Source: Caldisericia bacterium
GTDB taxonomy: Bacteria > Caldisericota > Caldisericia > JAAYUI01
Reading direction: 5' to 3'
DNA length: 64,000 bases
NCBI GenBank assembly: GCA_017999835.1
Contig: JAGNLA010000005.1
Span: 1 to 64,000, forward strand
The notes under the pieces are model-generated. The model ran no database searches. It was not told where the DNA came from and saw only the letters and a list, made by a program, of their open reading frames with translations. Below, piece after piece: positions 1 through 7,482 of the stretch; the stretch's first letter is position 1; every line of letters starts with the position of its first letter. The translations under genes were made by a program, and so were the position numbers.

Positions 1-2179
1 TAAATTCTGAAGAGTAAGTGTTTGATAACAATTGCTCTATCCTAGATGAAAGCTCATTTTTGTTAAAATCGTAAAACAATTCATCTCGATCTGTTCCTAT
101 TCCACTGCCCCAAGTGCTAAAAATATCTGTAAGACCTATCCATTGTTTATACCCTGCCTCCAAACTCCTATCCTTTTCAACAAACCACCAGTCAGGCGTG
201 GCAGGTTGCAAGTTTTTGAACAGGTTGCCTATTGTTCCTATCGAGTTTTTGTTCAGGAATTCATACTTCATGTCACGGCTGTTTATGCCTTGCTCAAGTG
301 TCGAATAATAGAGGACTTCCTTTTTTGCAGGACTTTTTGGTAGCTTGACAAACAGCACTATGGAAACGCCTGTCATGATGTCAAAAACGTTTTGGTCGCC
401 CTCACCTTTTAGTGTGCTGCCATGAAGGTTTACAATATAAACTTTGTCGAATGTTCCAAGCAGGCTGTTTCTCATCTGCCTATGCGTGATGCCGTCAAGG
501 TAGGAGTTGTTTGTGATGACCCCGACTATGCCGCAGCCGTTGCCTTTGAGGTGACCTTCGATTTTTGCTGATTTGTTGTCACCTTGCCCTGATTTGTCAG
601 TTCTTTCGTATGAATAGGTTATGCCTTCAATCTTGCACTGGGCAAAACGCAGGAACTTGATGTAGTCATCGTTGAGGTTCAACTTCTTTTCATTCAGGTT
701 TTTTTTGTATTCCTTGATAAGTTCAAGGATAAAGCCCTTGTTGTTTCTTGAATAGTTGCTGTAAGGAGGATTGCCCATGACAACCCAGATGGGTTTTTCG
801 GTTTTGATAATGTTTGCTTCCTTGCCCTCACCGCTGATTTTTGCAAACATGCTGTTTTCAACCGGCTTTTGGTCGTCCAGTGTGTCGGTAAGATAGACAC
901 CAAGCCTCTCATTGCCGGACATCTCAAAACCGCTGTCTTTAAGATATTGGGAGAGTTTGAGATGAGCAACGGTGTACGGCGCAACTAGATATTCAAACCC
1001 AAAAAAGTTTGGCAGGATTCTTTTTCTGATAAAGTCTTGTTTCGTAGATTCGGATTTGCCTTCAAGAGCAATCTGCATGGCTTCTAGCAAAAAAGTTCCT
1101 GTCCCGCAAGCAAAGTCTAAAACATTGACTTTTTCCGAACCAAGCGACTCTCCAAAATCACGCTCGAGAATCTCTTGAATCGAACGGACAATAAACCTAA
1201 CAACCGGAATTGGAGTGTAGTAGACTCCTTTTGCCTTCCTTTTCGTTTTGTCATATTCGGAAAGAAAGTCTTCGTAAAAATAAATGTATGGGTCTTCAAA
1301 ATCTTGATTACCAACTGTTTTATAGGAAATCCTAGAGCGAAATTCTGGGTCAATATGGTTGAGGATGTCAACGATTTCATCGATTATCCATGAGATGTGA
1401 TCAGGAATTTCTTCAACGTCAATTGTTTTGTACAGTTGCTTAATTACTTTGAAAGAATTAGGGATTTCAAGATGTGTTTTGTCAATTTTTGCTTCGCCTG
1501 AATTAAGTTTTGCAAGGAAAAGGCTGTAGGTGAGCGTCTGAACATATGAGTCAATAAATTCGTCAAATGGAAGTTCTGAAATTAGGGTTGTTTTTATGAG
1601 TTCATAGAGGCTGTTGAGTCTGGAACTGAACTCACCTTCTTTATTGCTTTGCAACCACTCCTTGAGATCGTGATTGAACTGTCTGGCTCTGATTGCAAGA
1701 AGTTGAGAAAGTTTTTGTGGTTTTGAGATTGTTTCCGGCTCAACCATAAAAAAAGAAACAAGCAATTCTTTGACTTTATCAATTTTTTGTGAGTCAAGTT
1801 TGCCGTCTGTTCCATAAAAAAGTCGTTCTCTTTTAACAACCTGACTGTTTCTAATATGAATAAAGTCAGCATAATCAGTCAAAATTAGATTTGGAATGAC
1901 TTCCATATATCGCTTGAGTTGTTCAGATTCAAGAATTTCATCAAGTGGTTCATTGAATTTTTTGGTTTCAATGCAACCAATCGTCAATCCATTTTTCAAT
2001 ATCCTATAATCAGGCCTACCGAGTCCTTTTTCGCCTTTTGGCTCATGCCTTATTTGTTTAGAGTCGATGAAACAACCGAGAAGGTTTTGGAGAGCAGTTC
2101 TTGAAGTCAGTTCAGTTTCATGAGATTTATCCTTGATGATGTCTTTGATTTGTTTGAAATATAATTGAAATTCTTCCAT
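1..2179 (-). CDS. Single-chain restriction-modification enzyme (PD-(D/E)xK nuclease plus N6-adenine methylase), 3' end outside window
   Basis: The protein begins MEEFQLYFKQ and stays open for 726 residues to the left edge, so its C-terminus, probably the target-recognition part, is missing. Residues 56-57 (PD) and 71-73 (ETK) in a GRPDYRI...CIETKK context fit a PD-(D/E)xK nuclease core. Residues about 355-363 read DFACGTGTF (S-adenosylmethionine motif I) and residues 470-473 read NPPY (amino-methyltransferase catalytic motif IV). This is the layout of type IIG or type ISP-like enzymes that cut and methylate with one chain. The space between nuclease and methylase has no helicase Walker motifs, so it is not a full type ISP translocase. 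Upstream of the ATG lies a short purine-rich site (AAGGA). The gene is AT-rich and sits in an island with a STAND NTPase, which suggests a defence role. The exact subtype cannot be decided without the C-terminus. Confidence 0.85.
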   Translation of the reverse strand, partial: MEEFQLYFKQIKDIIKDKSHETELTSRTALQNLLGCFIDSKQIRHEPKGEKGLGRPDYRILKNGLTIGCIETKKFNEPLDEILESEQLKRYMEVIPNLILTDYADFIHIRNSQVVKRERLFYGTDGKLDSQKIDKVKELLVSFFMVEPETISKPQKLSQLLAIRARQFNHDLKEWLQSNKEGEFSSRLNSLYELIKTTLISELPFDEFIDSYVQTLTYSLFLAKLNSGEAKIDKTHLEIPNSFKVIKQLYKTIDVEEIPDHISWIIDEIVDILNHIDPEFRSRISYKTVGNQDFEDPYIYFYEDFLSEYDKTKRKAKGVYYTPIPVVRFIVRSIQEILERDFGESLGSEKVNVLDFACGTGTFLLEAMQIALEGKSESTKQDFIRKRILPNFFGFEYLVAPYTVAHLKLSQYLKDSGFEMSGNERLGVYLTDTLDDQKPVENSMFAKISGEGKEANIIKTEKPIWVVMGNPPYSNYSRNNKGFILELIKEYKKNLNEKKLNLNDDYIKFLRFAQCKIEGITYSYERTDKSGQGDNKSAKIEGHLKGNGCGIVGVITNNSYLDGITHRQMRNSLLGTFDKVYIVNLHGSTLKGEGDQNVFDIMTGVSIVLFVKLPKSPAKKEVLYYSTLEQGINSRDMKYEFLNKNSIGTIGNLFKNLQPATPDWWFVEKDRSLEAGYKQWIGLTDIFSTWGSGIGTDRDELFYDFNKNELSSRIEQLLSNTYSSEF

Positions 2180-2360
2180 GTCCTTATTTTCTTGATAATA
2201 TTGTTGCTGTCAATCCTTCTGTAAATTTTTGCATAGCAGTTGTGTAGAACCTTGACAAGTAGTTATACTTAAAGTACGGCACACTTCATAATATCTTCTA
2301 GCCTCCCAATTTATAGCCTTGTCCTTTCGAGGAAATTTATGGGGCGTAGGAGGATTTATT

Positions 2361-2501
2361 ATGAGACTGAACTTTAACAATATACAAGCCAACTTTTTGA
2401 CCCTAATCATCGCAACCTTTTTACAATGGTTGGGAATTCCCCTTTTTATTACATTGTTGATACTGATAGCTCTATTTGTGTCAACATTTATTGAACGCTA
2501 A
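2361..2501 (+). CDS. Small membrane protein, 46 residues, unknown function
   Basis: The ATG at the start has a strong ribosome-binding site (AGGAGG) seven bases upstream, which is the reason for choosing it over an in-frame start 42 bases earlier. The product begins MRLNFNNIQA, followed by one or two hydrophobic stretches from about residue 10 to 43, and ends in a charged FIER. A terminator hairpin begins about 20 bases after the stop. It lies wholly inside the inverted-repeat segment. I do not recognise a family. Single-pass peptides of this size next to defence genes can be toxins or holin-like, but nothing here proves that. Confidence 0.55.
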   Translation: MRLNFNNIQANFLTLIIATFLQWLGIPLFITLLILIALFVSTFIER

Positions 2502-2521
2502 TTTTTGAAAACCGTGTGCCT

Positions 2522-2555
2522 GCCTCGGGAGATCATTCTCGGGGCTTTTTATTTT
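2522..2555 (+). terminator. Rho-independent terminator after the small membrane gene
   Basis: A 10-bp stem (GCCTCGGGAG pairing with TTCTCGGGGC through several G-U pairs) with an ATCA loop is followed by TTTTTATTTT. It would end the transcript of the small ORF just before the right inverted repeat. Confidence 0.7.
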
Positions 2556-2803
2556 AAGTACAACTACTTGTCAAGATATATTGTCAAAGTTCACAGCTCT
2601 TGATATGCTAATGTTTATTATTGTTCATTTCTAAATTAAATTTGAGAATTACTTTATTGTAGGGATAAACATCAACAATAAATAATGAAAAAACAATTAG
2701 AGAATTACTCAATAAAATAGCAGAAAAAAACAATATTATCGGATATGACAATATTCAAACTCTATGCAGGTTACATCCTGAAGTTACTAATTCATACCCA
2801 GAA

Positions 2804-4615
2804 TTGACTGGACTGTCTATGGATTCATTAAAAGCTTACGATCTAAGCATGACCAACCAATATCCCTTTTTTAAAGATAAGATTCAAGCCAATCGTAGTA
2901 CATTCGTAAAAACAAAACATTACGATGAGGCAATATGCATTCTAAATGAATCAAATGTATGTGTCATATCTGGTAATCCTGGAGTTGGTAAAACGTCTCT
3001 TTCGTTTTTTCTTTTATCTGAATATATCGATAAGGGTTATGAACCCATAATCGCATACAGGATATCGGACATTAAGTCAATAATAGATCTAAAAAGAAAG
3101 TGCATTATTCTAGTAGATGATTTTTTGGGTAGCATAAGTCTAGAACTAGAAAAAGATCATGAAGACAAGGAAATTACTGCAATTATAACATCATTGACAA
3201 AAAGAAATACAACAAAATTAATTTTATCAACAAGAGAAAACATACTTTCATCTGCAAAGATTAGATTTGAAGGTTTATCAAGAATTGATTATAAGAAAAT
3301 TGTAATTATTATGAATGAACTAACAAAGTCTAATAAAGCTGACATATTCTACTCGATTATTACAAACTCTCAATTTGATAATGCACATAAACTTGAACTA
3401 TTAAAAGAAAAAAGATACAAAACAATAGTTGAGCATAATAATTACAATCCTCGTCTTATAGAAGCATTATTGAATGAAAAACTATTTAATACTTCTGTTG
3501 ATCAATACTATTCCGTAATAATTGAGAATCTAAATAATCCAACTTGGTTATGGGAGAAACCATATAATGAACTCTTGTTTAACAGCCAAATAGTTTTAAT
3601 GAGCCTATGCTTATATTTTAGATCTCCAATCAAATTACAAGATATTAATAATCAATATTCAGAATACTTTTATCACCACAAACAAGAAAAGGTGTTTTTA
3701 TTTGAAACTGCAATAAAGATCATTCATGGTTCATTTATTTCTATTGGAAAATTAATTGAGCAAAATGTTATAAGCTTCGACAATCCTTCGATAAGAGATT
3801 TCATGTTAAAAAAGATTTCAAACAGTGATGATCTAATTATGATGTGTGCTGATTTATGCCTTAACATTCAACATTGTAATCAATTATTTGAGTTATCGAA
3901 GTCAAAAGTTTTATCAAATCAATACATAAGAAATAAAATGACTGAATTGTATTTAAAAATTATGCCTAATGATTCAGATGTTACATTTTATGAAAAGATA
4001 CATGTTCTAAAATACATGTATATGACAAAAGACACTAGGTTAGTAGGTATTCGTAGTGATATTATTGCTTATTTTTTTACTGAAATAGGTCATGCCGAAT
4101 TTTATTCTTTCAGTTCTTTCTTTCACTATCTTTCGGAATTTTTACCCGCCAATTATGATCTAAGAGTTTTGCACAATAAATATATAGAATACATTAAGAA
4201 TCTTGATTTTGATTCCTTAGACCTTTCAAGTATTGAATCAATAAGCTCAATAATAGAATACACAAAATTATATATAGACAATGATGATTTCAACTTAATT
4301 AAAGAAAAGGTTATGGTTATTGATGACAATTATTATAATTTATCTAAATCGGATTATTCAGAATCAGAATATGCATGGTCTGATTTTTCTGATTTACAAC
4401 ATATAGCTAATGTTTTTCAAGTAAAGTTTTCAAGCGAGTACCACATACAAAGTATTGCTGAAGAGTTAGATGAAGAGCGAGATGAATTACTAATGAATGC
4501 TGATTATGATGATTCGGGATACGACAGAGATGTTTTTAAGAATTTAGAAAGCGAAAGGCATTCTTTTTATAAACTAGATCAACTTTGTGATACATACAAA
4601 AAAAATAAACAATAA
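2804..4615 (+). CDS. STAND-type P-loop NTPase, probable defence protein; N-terminus frameshifted
   Basis: A 603-residue reading frame from a TTG codon (an ATG follows five codons later). A Walker A motif GNPGVGKTS lies at about 57-65. A Walker B-like CIILVDDFL follows at about 100-108, and LILSTRENIL about 40 residues later resembles sensor 1. The rest is a long helical region without recognisable repeats, ending in an acidic tail. The architecture matches the novel STAND NTPase group (nSTAND3-like) found in bacterial conflict systems. The same frame stays open upstream to 2669 and encodes a plausible sequence there (..TIRELLNKIAEKNNIIGYDN..). An ATG at 2685 would join it if one A were added to the A-run at 2688-2693. 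The true gene therefore probably starts at 2685 and carries a frameshift, or a sequencing error. It is very AT-rich compared with the rest of the window. The 2576-2684 stretch shows no other feature. Confidence 0.75.
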   Translation: MTGLSMDSLKAYDLSMTNQYPFFKDKIQANRSTFVKTKHYDEAICILNESNVCVISGNPGVGKTSLSFFLLSEYIDKGYEPIIAYRISDIKSIIDLKRKCIILVDDFLGSISLELEKDHEDKEITAIITSLTKRNTTKLILSTRENILSSAKIRFEGLSRIDYKKIVIIMNELTKSNKADIFYSIITNSQFDNAHKLELLKEKRYKTIVEHNNYNPRLIEALLNEKLFNTSVDQYYSVIIENLNNPTWLWEKPYNELLFNSQIVLMSLCLYFRSPIKLQDINNQYSEYFYHHKQEKVFLFETAIKIIHGSFISIGKLIEQNVISFDNPSIRDFMLKKISNSDDLIMMCADLCLNIQHCNQLFELSKSKVLSNQYIRNKMTELYLKIMPNDSDVTFYEKIHVLKYMYMTKDTRLVGIRSDIIAYFFTEIGHAEFYSFSSFFHYLSEFLPANYDLRVLHNKYIEYIKNLDFDSLDLSSIESISSIIEYTKLYIDNDDFNLIKEKVMVIDDNYYNLSKSDYSESEYAWSDFSDLQHIANVFQVKFSSEYHIQSIAEELDEERDELLMNADYDDSGYDRDVFKNLESERHSFYKLDQLCDTYKKNKQ

Positions 4616-4640
4616 TAGCCAGCTTGCGCTGGCTATTATT
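4611..4640 (+). terminator. Strong hairpin terminator at the end of the STAND gene
   Basis: A perfect 13-bp stem (AATAATAGCCAGC with its reverse complement) and a TTGC loop overlap the stop codon. GGCTTTATAT follows, a modest U-run. The symmetry would also stop transcription arriving from the right. Confidence 0.75.
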
Positions 4641-4738
4641 GGCTTTATATAAGTATTATACTTCTAAAAGCAATATTCACCTTTTGAGCGAATATCTCTT
4701 TGCTTGCGAACTCTTATGCGAAGTTTTTCTGTCTGCTA

Positions 4739-4957
4739 TTAAAGTTTATAAACCGTGATTACGATATCCGGGCAGATGGTTGCGCAGGACTTGCAGGCGA
4801 TGCATTTTTCCATGTCCAGGCAATAGACCGGATGGTAACCGTTTGCATTGAGCTTGTCGCTGAGGGCAAGGATTTTGGTTGGGCAGACTTCAACACAAAG
4901 TCCGCAGGCTTTACAACGTTCTTCGATAAATTCAAGTTTACCTTTAACTGCTGGCAT
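4739..4957 (-). CDS. Ferredoxin-like 2[4Fe-4S] subunit (2-oxoacid:ferredoxin oxidoreductase delta type)
   Basis: A 72-residue protein with two complete CxxCxxCxxxCP-type cluster motifs: CKACGLCVEVCP at about 16-27 and CIACKSCATICP at about 52-63. Each would bind one [4Fe-4S] cluster. The length and the MPAVKGKLEFIEERC-type start match the small ferredoxin subunit of 2-oxoisovalerate or 2-oxoglutarate ferredoxin oxidoreductases (VorD/KorD), which pass electrons between 2-oxoacid oxidation and ferredoxin. A GAGGTGA ribosome-binding site precedes the ATG. In such operons the alpha, beta and gamma genes normally follow directly. Here only about 100 bases of non-coding sequence, with a weak hairpin at 4673-4695, separate its stop from the accessory island. 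The gene is therefore an orphan, and its oxidoreductase partners are not in the window. Confidence 0.85.
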   Translation of the reverse strand: MPAVKGKLEFIEERCKACGLCVEVCPTKILALSDKLNANGYHPVYCLDMEKCIACKSCATICPDIVITVYKL

Positions 4958-4975
4958 TTTTTCACCTCGGGATTT

Positions 4976-5005
4976 ATCTTAACTGCTGCAACCCCGTCAT
5001 GTCAA
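4976..5005 (-). promoter_or_regulatory. Sigma-70-type promoter for the ferredoxin gene
   Basis: Reading on the minus strand, TTGACA is followed after 18 bases by TAAGAT. The predicted start of transcription lies a few bases upstream of the ribosome-binding site. Confidence 0.55.
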
Positions 5006-5040
5006 GGTTGAAGAGTGTCGAATTTTGGTGAAACGGTTCT

Positions 5041-5069
5041 TTGACAATTAACGAATGGATTTGTAGAAT
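5041..5069 (+). promoter_or_regulatory. Sigma-70-type promoter for the buk operon
   Basis: TTGACA, 17 bases, TAGAAT. A GGAGGT ribosome-binding site follows shortly before the buk ATG. The same pairing of hexamers at the same spacing occurs before the Nif3-like gene at 35201. Confidence 0.7.
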
Positions 5070-5088
5070 GAAATTTTGGAGGTAGATA

Positions 5089-6198
5089 ATGCACGATTAT
5101 TACATCCTTGCCATCAATCCGGGCTCGACCTCGACAAAGCTGGGATTGTACAAGAACCTGGAGAAGATTTATGAAGAGACTCTTCGCCACGATGCAAACG
5201 AACTTGCCCCGTACCCAACTATCTGGGATCAGTATGAATTCAGGAAAGATGTAATACTGAAAGCATTGCAGGAAAACCCACAGAAACCCCCAAGACTGGA
5301 CGCAATTGTCGGCAGGGGTGGTCTGCTCAAGCCAATCATCTCCGGAACATACATCGTAAATGACGAGCTTGAGGCTGACTCAAGAAACAACTATCAGGGG
5401 GAGCACGCTTCAAACCTTGGCGCTGTGCTTGCCCGTGACATCGCAAAAGAATACAACTGCCCCTCTTACATGGTCGACCCTCCAGCCGTTTGCGAGTATC
5501 AGAGGCTGGCGTTCTACTCTGGTCATCCTCTCATAAACAGACGTTCGATTCACCATGCACTCAATGTTCACGCAATCGCAAGAAAAGCTGCAAAAGACAT
5601 TGGCAAGCCATACACCCAGGCACGCTTCGTCATCGCCCACCTTGGCGGTGGAGTAACAGTCAACGCGTTCTCTGGCGGAAAAGTCATCGACAGCAACGAT
5701 GGCGTAGGCGAGGGTCCTCTCACACCAGAGCGCTCTGGCTCACTTCCAATGCAGCAATTTGCCGAACTATGTTATTCCGGAAAGTACACCCTCAAAGAAG
5801 TTAGAAAAATGCTAACCGGCAAGGGCGGCATGGCTGCATATCTGGGCACAAACTCGGCGGCAAAGGTGCAGGAGATGGTCGTTGCTGGTAACAAAACGGC
5901 GGAAGAAGTATATGAAGCAATGGTTTACCAGATTGCAAAGGAAATTGGAGCCCAGGCAACCGTGCTCGAAGGCAACTTTGACGGCATAATCCTAACCGGG
6001 GGGCTTGCATATTCAGACTATTTCTGTCAACATATAACCAAGCGCATAAGCTTCCTTGGTAAAATATTGCGCTATCCTGGAGAAGACGAAATCATGGCTC
6101 TAGTGGAAGGCGCATACAGGGCATTAACCGGTGATGAGCCGGCAAAAGTTTACCCACAACTAGGAGAGGAACCGCCAAAATGGAATTTCAAAGGCTAG
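5089..6198 (+). CDS. buk: Butyrate kinase (or branched-chain fatty-acid kinase)
   Basis: A 369-residue ASKHA-fold acyl kinase that interconverts butyryl-phosphate plus ADP with butyrate plus ATP. The N-terminal phosphate-binding loop reads INPGSTSTKLG at about 8-18. HLGGGVTVNAF near 184 and ILTGGLAYSD near 302 are the other conserved nucleotide-site segments. The length is typical. It starts at an ATG with a good GGAGGT site, behind a strong promoter. It is the first gene of a long operon and overlaps the following crotonase by 19 bases, which supports a role in acyl-CoA fermentation. Buk also acts on isobutyrate and isovalerate. The divergent ferredoxin subunit of a 2-oxoacid oxidoreductase makes branched-chain substrates a realistic alternative. 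No phosphotransbutyrylase gene is present in the window. Confidence 0.92.
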   Translation: MHDYYILAINPGSTSTKLGLYKNLEKIYEETLRHDANELAPYPTIWDQYEFRKDVILKALQENPQKPPRLDAIVGRGGLLKPIISGTYIVNDELEADSRNNYQGEHASNLGAVLARDIAKEYNCPSYMVDPPAVCEYQRLAFYSGHPLINRRSIHHALNVHAIARKAAKDIGKPYTQARFVIAHLGGGVTVNAFSGGKVIDSNDGVGEGPLTPERSGSLPMQQFAELCYSGKYTLKEVRKMLTGKGGMAAYLGTNSAAKVQEMVVAGNKTAEEVYEAMVYQIAKEIGAQATVLEGNFDGIILTGGLAYSDYFCQHITKRISFLGKILRYPGEDEIMALVEGAYRALTGDEPAKVYPQLGEEPPKWNFKG

Positions 6199-6935
6199 AA
6201 ACCAAGCTCGAAAACGATGTTCTGACAATCACTTTCACAAGACCCGACCAGCTCAATGCTCTGGACAGACTCGCCCTCGAGGAACTTGATCAGGTATTTA
6301 AGAACCTTGGAACAGCAAAAGTAGTGGTCATCACTGGTTCTGGAAAGGCTTTTGTCGCCGGAGCGGACATCTCTGCCATGGTCAACATGACCACCGACGA
6401 AGCCAGAAAATTCTCACGTTTTGGGCAGTCAGTTTTCAATCTCATAGAACACTCGAGTATTCCAGTTATTGCCGCTATCAACGGTTTTGCCCTCGGTGGC
6501 GGATGTGAGCTTGCCATGGCCTGCGACATCCGCTGGTCAAGTGACAAAGCCAAGTTTGGTCAGCCAGAGGTCAACCTGGGAGTCATCCCTGGGTTCTGCG
6601 GAACCCAGAGGTTGCCAAGATTTATTGGTCAAGGCAGGGCTCTTGAGCTACTGTTTACTGGCAACATCATTGATGCGGCAACAGCTGAAAAGTATGGTCT
6701 GGTAGACAAGATTTTGCCTGCCGACCAACTCATGGCTGCCGTTTACGAACTTGCCACCACCATAGCCTCGAAATGTCCGCAAGCAGTTGCTTTCAACAAG
6801 CAGGCTGTCAAAGGTGGAAACTATCATTATAATGTTGACATCGAAGCAGAACTTTTTGCTGGTTCGTTTGAGAGCGGTAACGCTAAAATAGGAATGAAAG
6901 CGTTCCTGGAGAAAACAAAACCAGAGTGGAGGTAG
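6180..6935 (+). CDS. Enoyl-CoA hydratase/isomerase family protein (crotonase)
   Basis: A 251-residue crotonase-fold protein that would hydrate short-chain enoyl-CoA. The oxyanion-hole segments AFVAGADISAM near 58-68 and NGFALGGGCELAMACD near 99-114 are present. Both catalytic glutamates of the hydratase type are seen, in GGCEL and in FGQPEV, so a hydratase rather than an isomerase is likely. It overlaps the end of buk, and the ribosome-binding site (AGGAGA) lies inside buk. Together with buk, and with the acyl-CoA dehydrogenase at 29691, it fits butyrate or branched-chain acyl metabolism. Confidence 0.9.
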   Translation: MEFQRLETKLENDVLTITFTRPDQLNALDRLALEELDQVFKNLGTAKVVVITGSGKAFVAGADISAMVNMTTDEARKFSRFGQSVFNLIEHSSIPVIAAINGFALGGGCELAMACDIRWSSDKAKFGQPEVNLGVIPGFCGTQRLPRFIGQGRALELLFTGNIIDAATAEKYGLVDKILPADQLMAAVYELATTIASKCPQAVAFNKQAVKGGNYHYNVDIEAELFAGSFESGNAKIGMKAFLEKTKPEWR

Positions 6936-6936
6936 T

Positions 6937-7482
6937 ATGAATCTTCCTGCAAATCTGAGCGACACTACAATGGCTGAACTCATTCAGACGGTTGAGATAT
7001 CGGGACGTTCTTGCAGGATCCAGATTATTCGTTCAGACGTCGATGAACGCGCATCCATCTATTTCTCAAAAGGCCAAGTCATCCACGCCCACACTCCTCG
7101 TGCTCAAGGTGAAGACGCCATCTGGGAATTGTTTACCTGGGCAAAAGGCAGGATCGTCTACAACGACGGCGTCGCCATGCCCCCAGCAACAATCGCAAAA
7201 ACGAATTCAGAGTTGATTATTCAAGGTCTAAAAATCAGCTCGAAACTAAATGAAGACATGCTTAACCTTCCACCATCAAACACAGTCCTCAAACTCAACA
7301 CTGAAAACATGCAATCAAACGAAAAACTTCAGCTTGACACATCGGAATGGAATTTCCTGATTCTTGTAGACGGTAGGAGAACGCTAAAGGAGATCTTGGA
7401 CGAGACCAACCTCAGTTCTATGAAAACCGTACAATTAATTTCAAAGCTTCTTGAGCAGAAAGTGGTAATTGCATCCCGATGA
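6937..7482 (+). CDS. PATAN (DUF4388) domain protein
   Basis: A 181-residue soluble protein. The first ~90 residues, with GRSCRIQIIR, ASIYFSKGQVIHAHT and GEDAIWELFTWAKGRIVY, match the DUF4388/PATAN domain. That domain is found in gliding, two-component and GTPase-linked regulatory proteins and is thought to mediate protein-protein contacts. The last ~60 residues (WNFLILVDGRRTLKEILDET) look like a small winged-helix module of the kind found near such domains. It starts two bases after the crotonase stop and its stop overlaps the start of the NHL protein by four bases. No catalytic residues are evident, so the function can only be called regulatory or scaffolding by inference. Confidence 0.75.
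   Translation: MNLPANLSDTTMAELIQTVEISGRSCRIQIIRSDVDERASIYFSKGQVIHAHTPRAQGEDAIWELFTWAKGRIVYNDGVAMPPATIAKTNSELIIQGLKISSKLNEDMLNLPPSNTVLKLNTENMQSNEKLQLDTSEWNFLILVDGRRTLKEILDETNLSSMKTVQLISKLLEQKVVIASR

Larger units (their letters stand above)
2251..2575. repeat. 325-bp segment bounded by 23-bp inverted repeats
   Basis: The left end (2251-2273) begins CTTGACAAGTAG and the right end (2553-2575) is its reverse complement, with 22 of 23 positions identical. Between them lie a small membrane-protein gene and a terminator, and no transposase. I see no clear target-site duplication immediately outside the repeats. The size and shape resemble a MITE or the remnant of an insertion sequence. The repeats could also be paired operator sites, since each contains TTGACA. 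It lies between two defence-type genes. Confidence 0.5.

Noticed and set aside
2685-2720. A 12-codon leader peptide starting at the ATG at 2685
   Set aside because: The sequence after it fits the STAND protein N-terminus better if one A is added, so a frameshifted start is likelier than a leader peptide.
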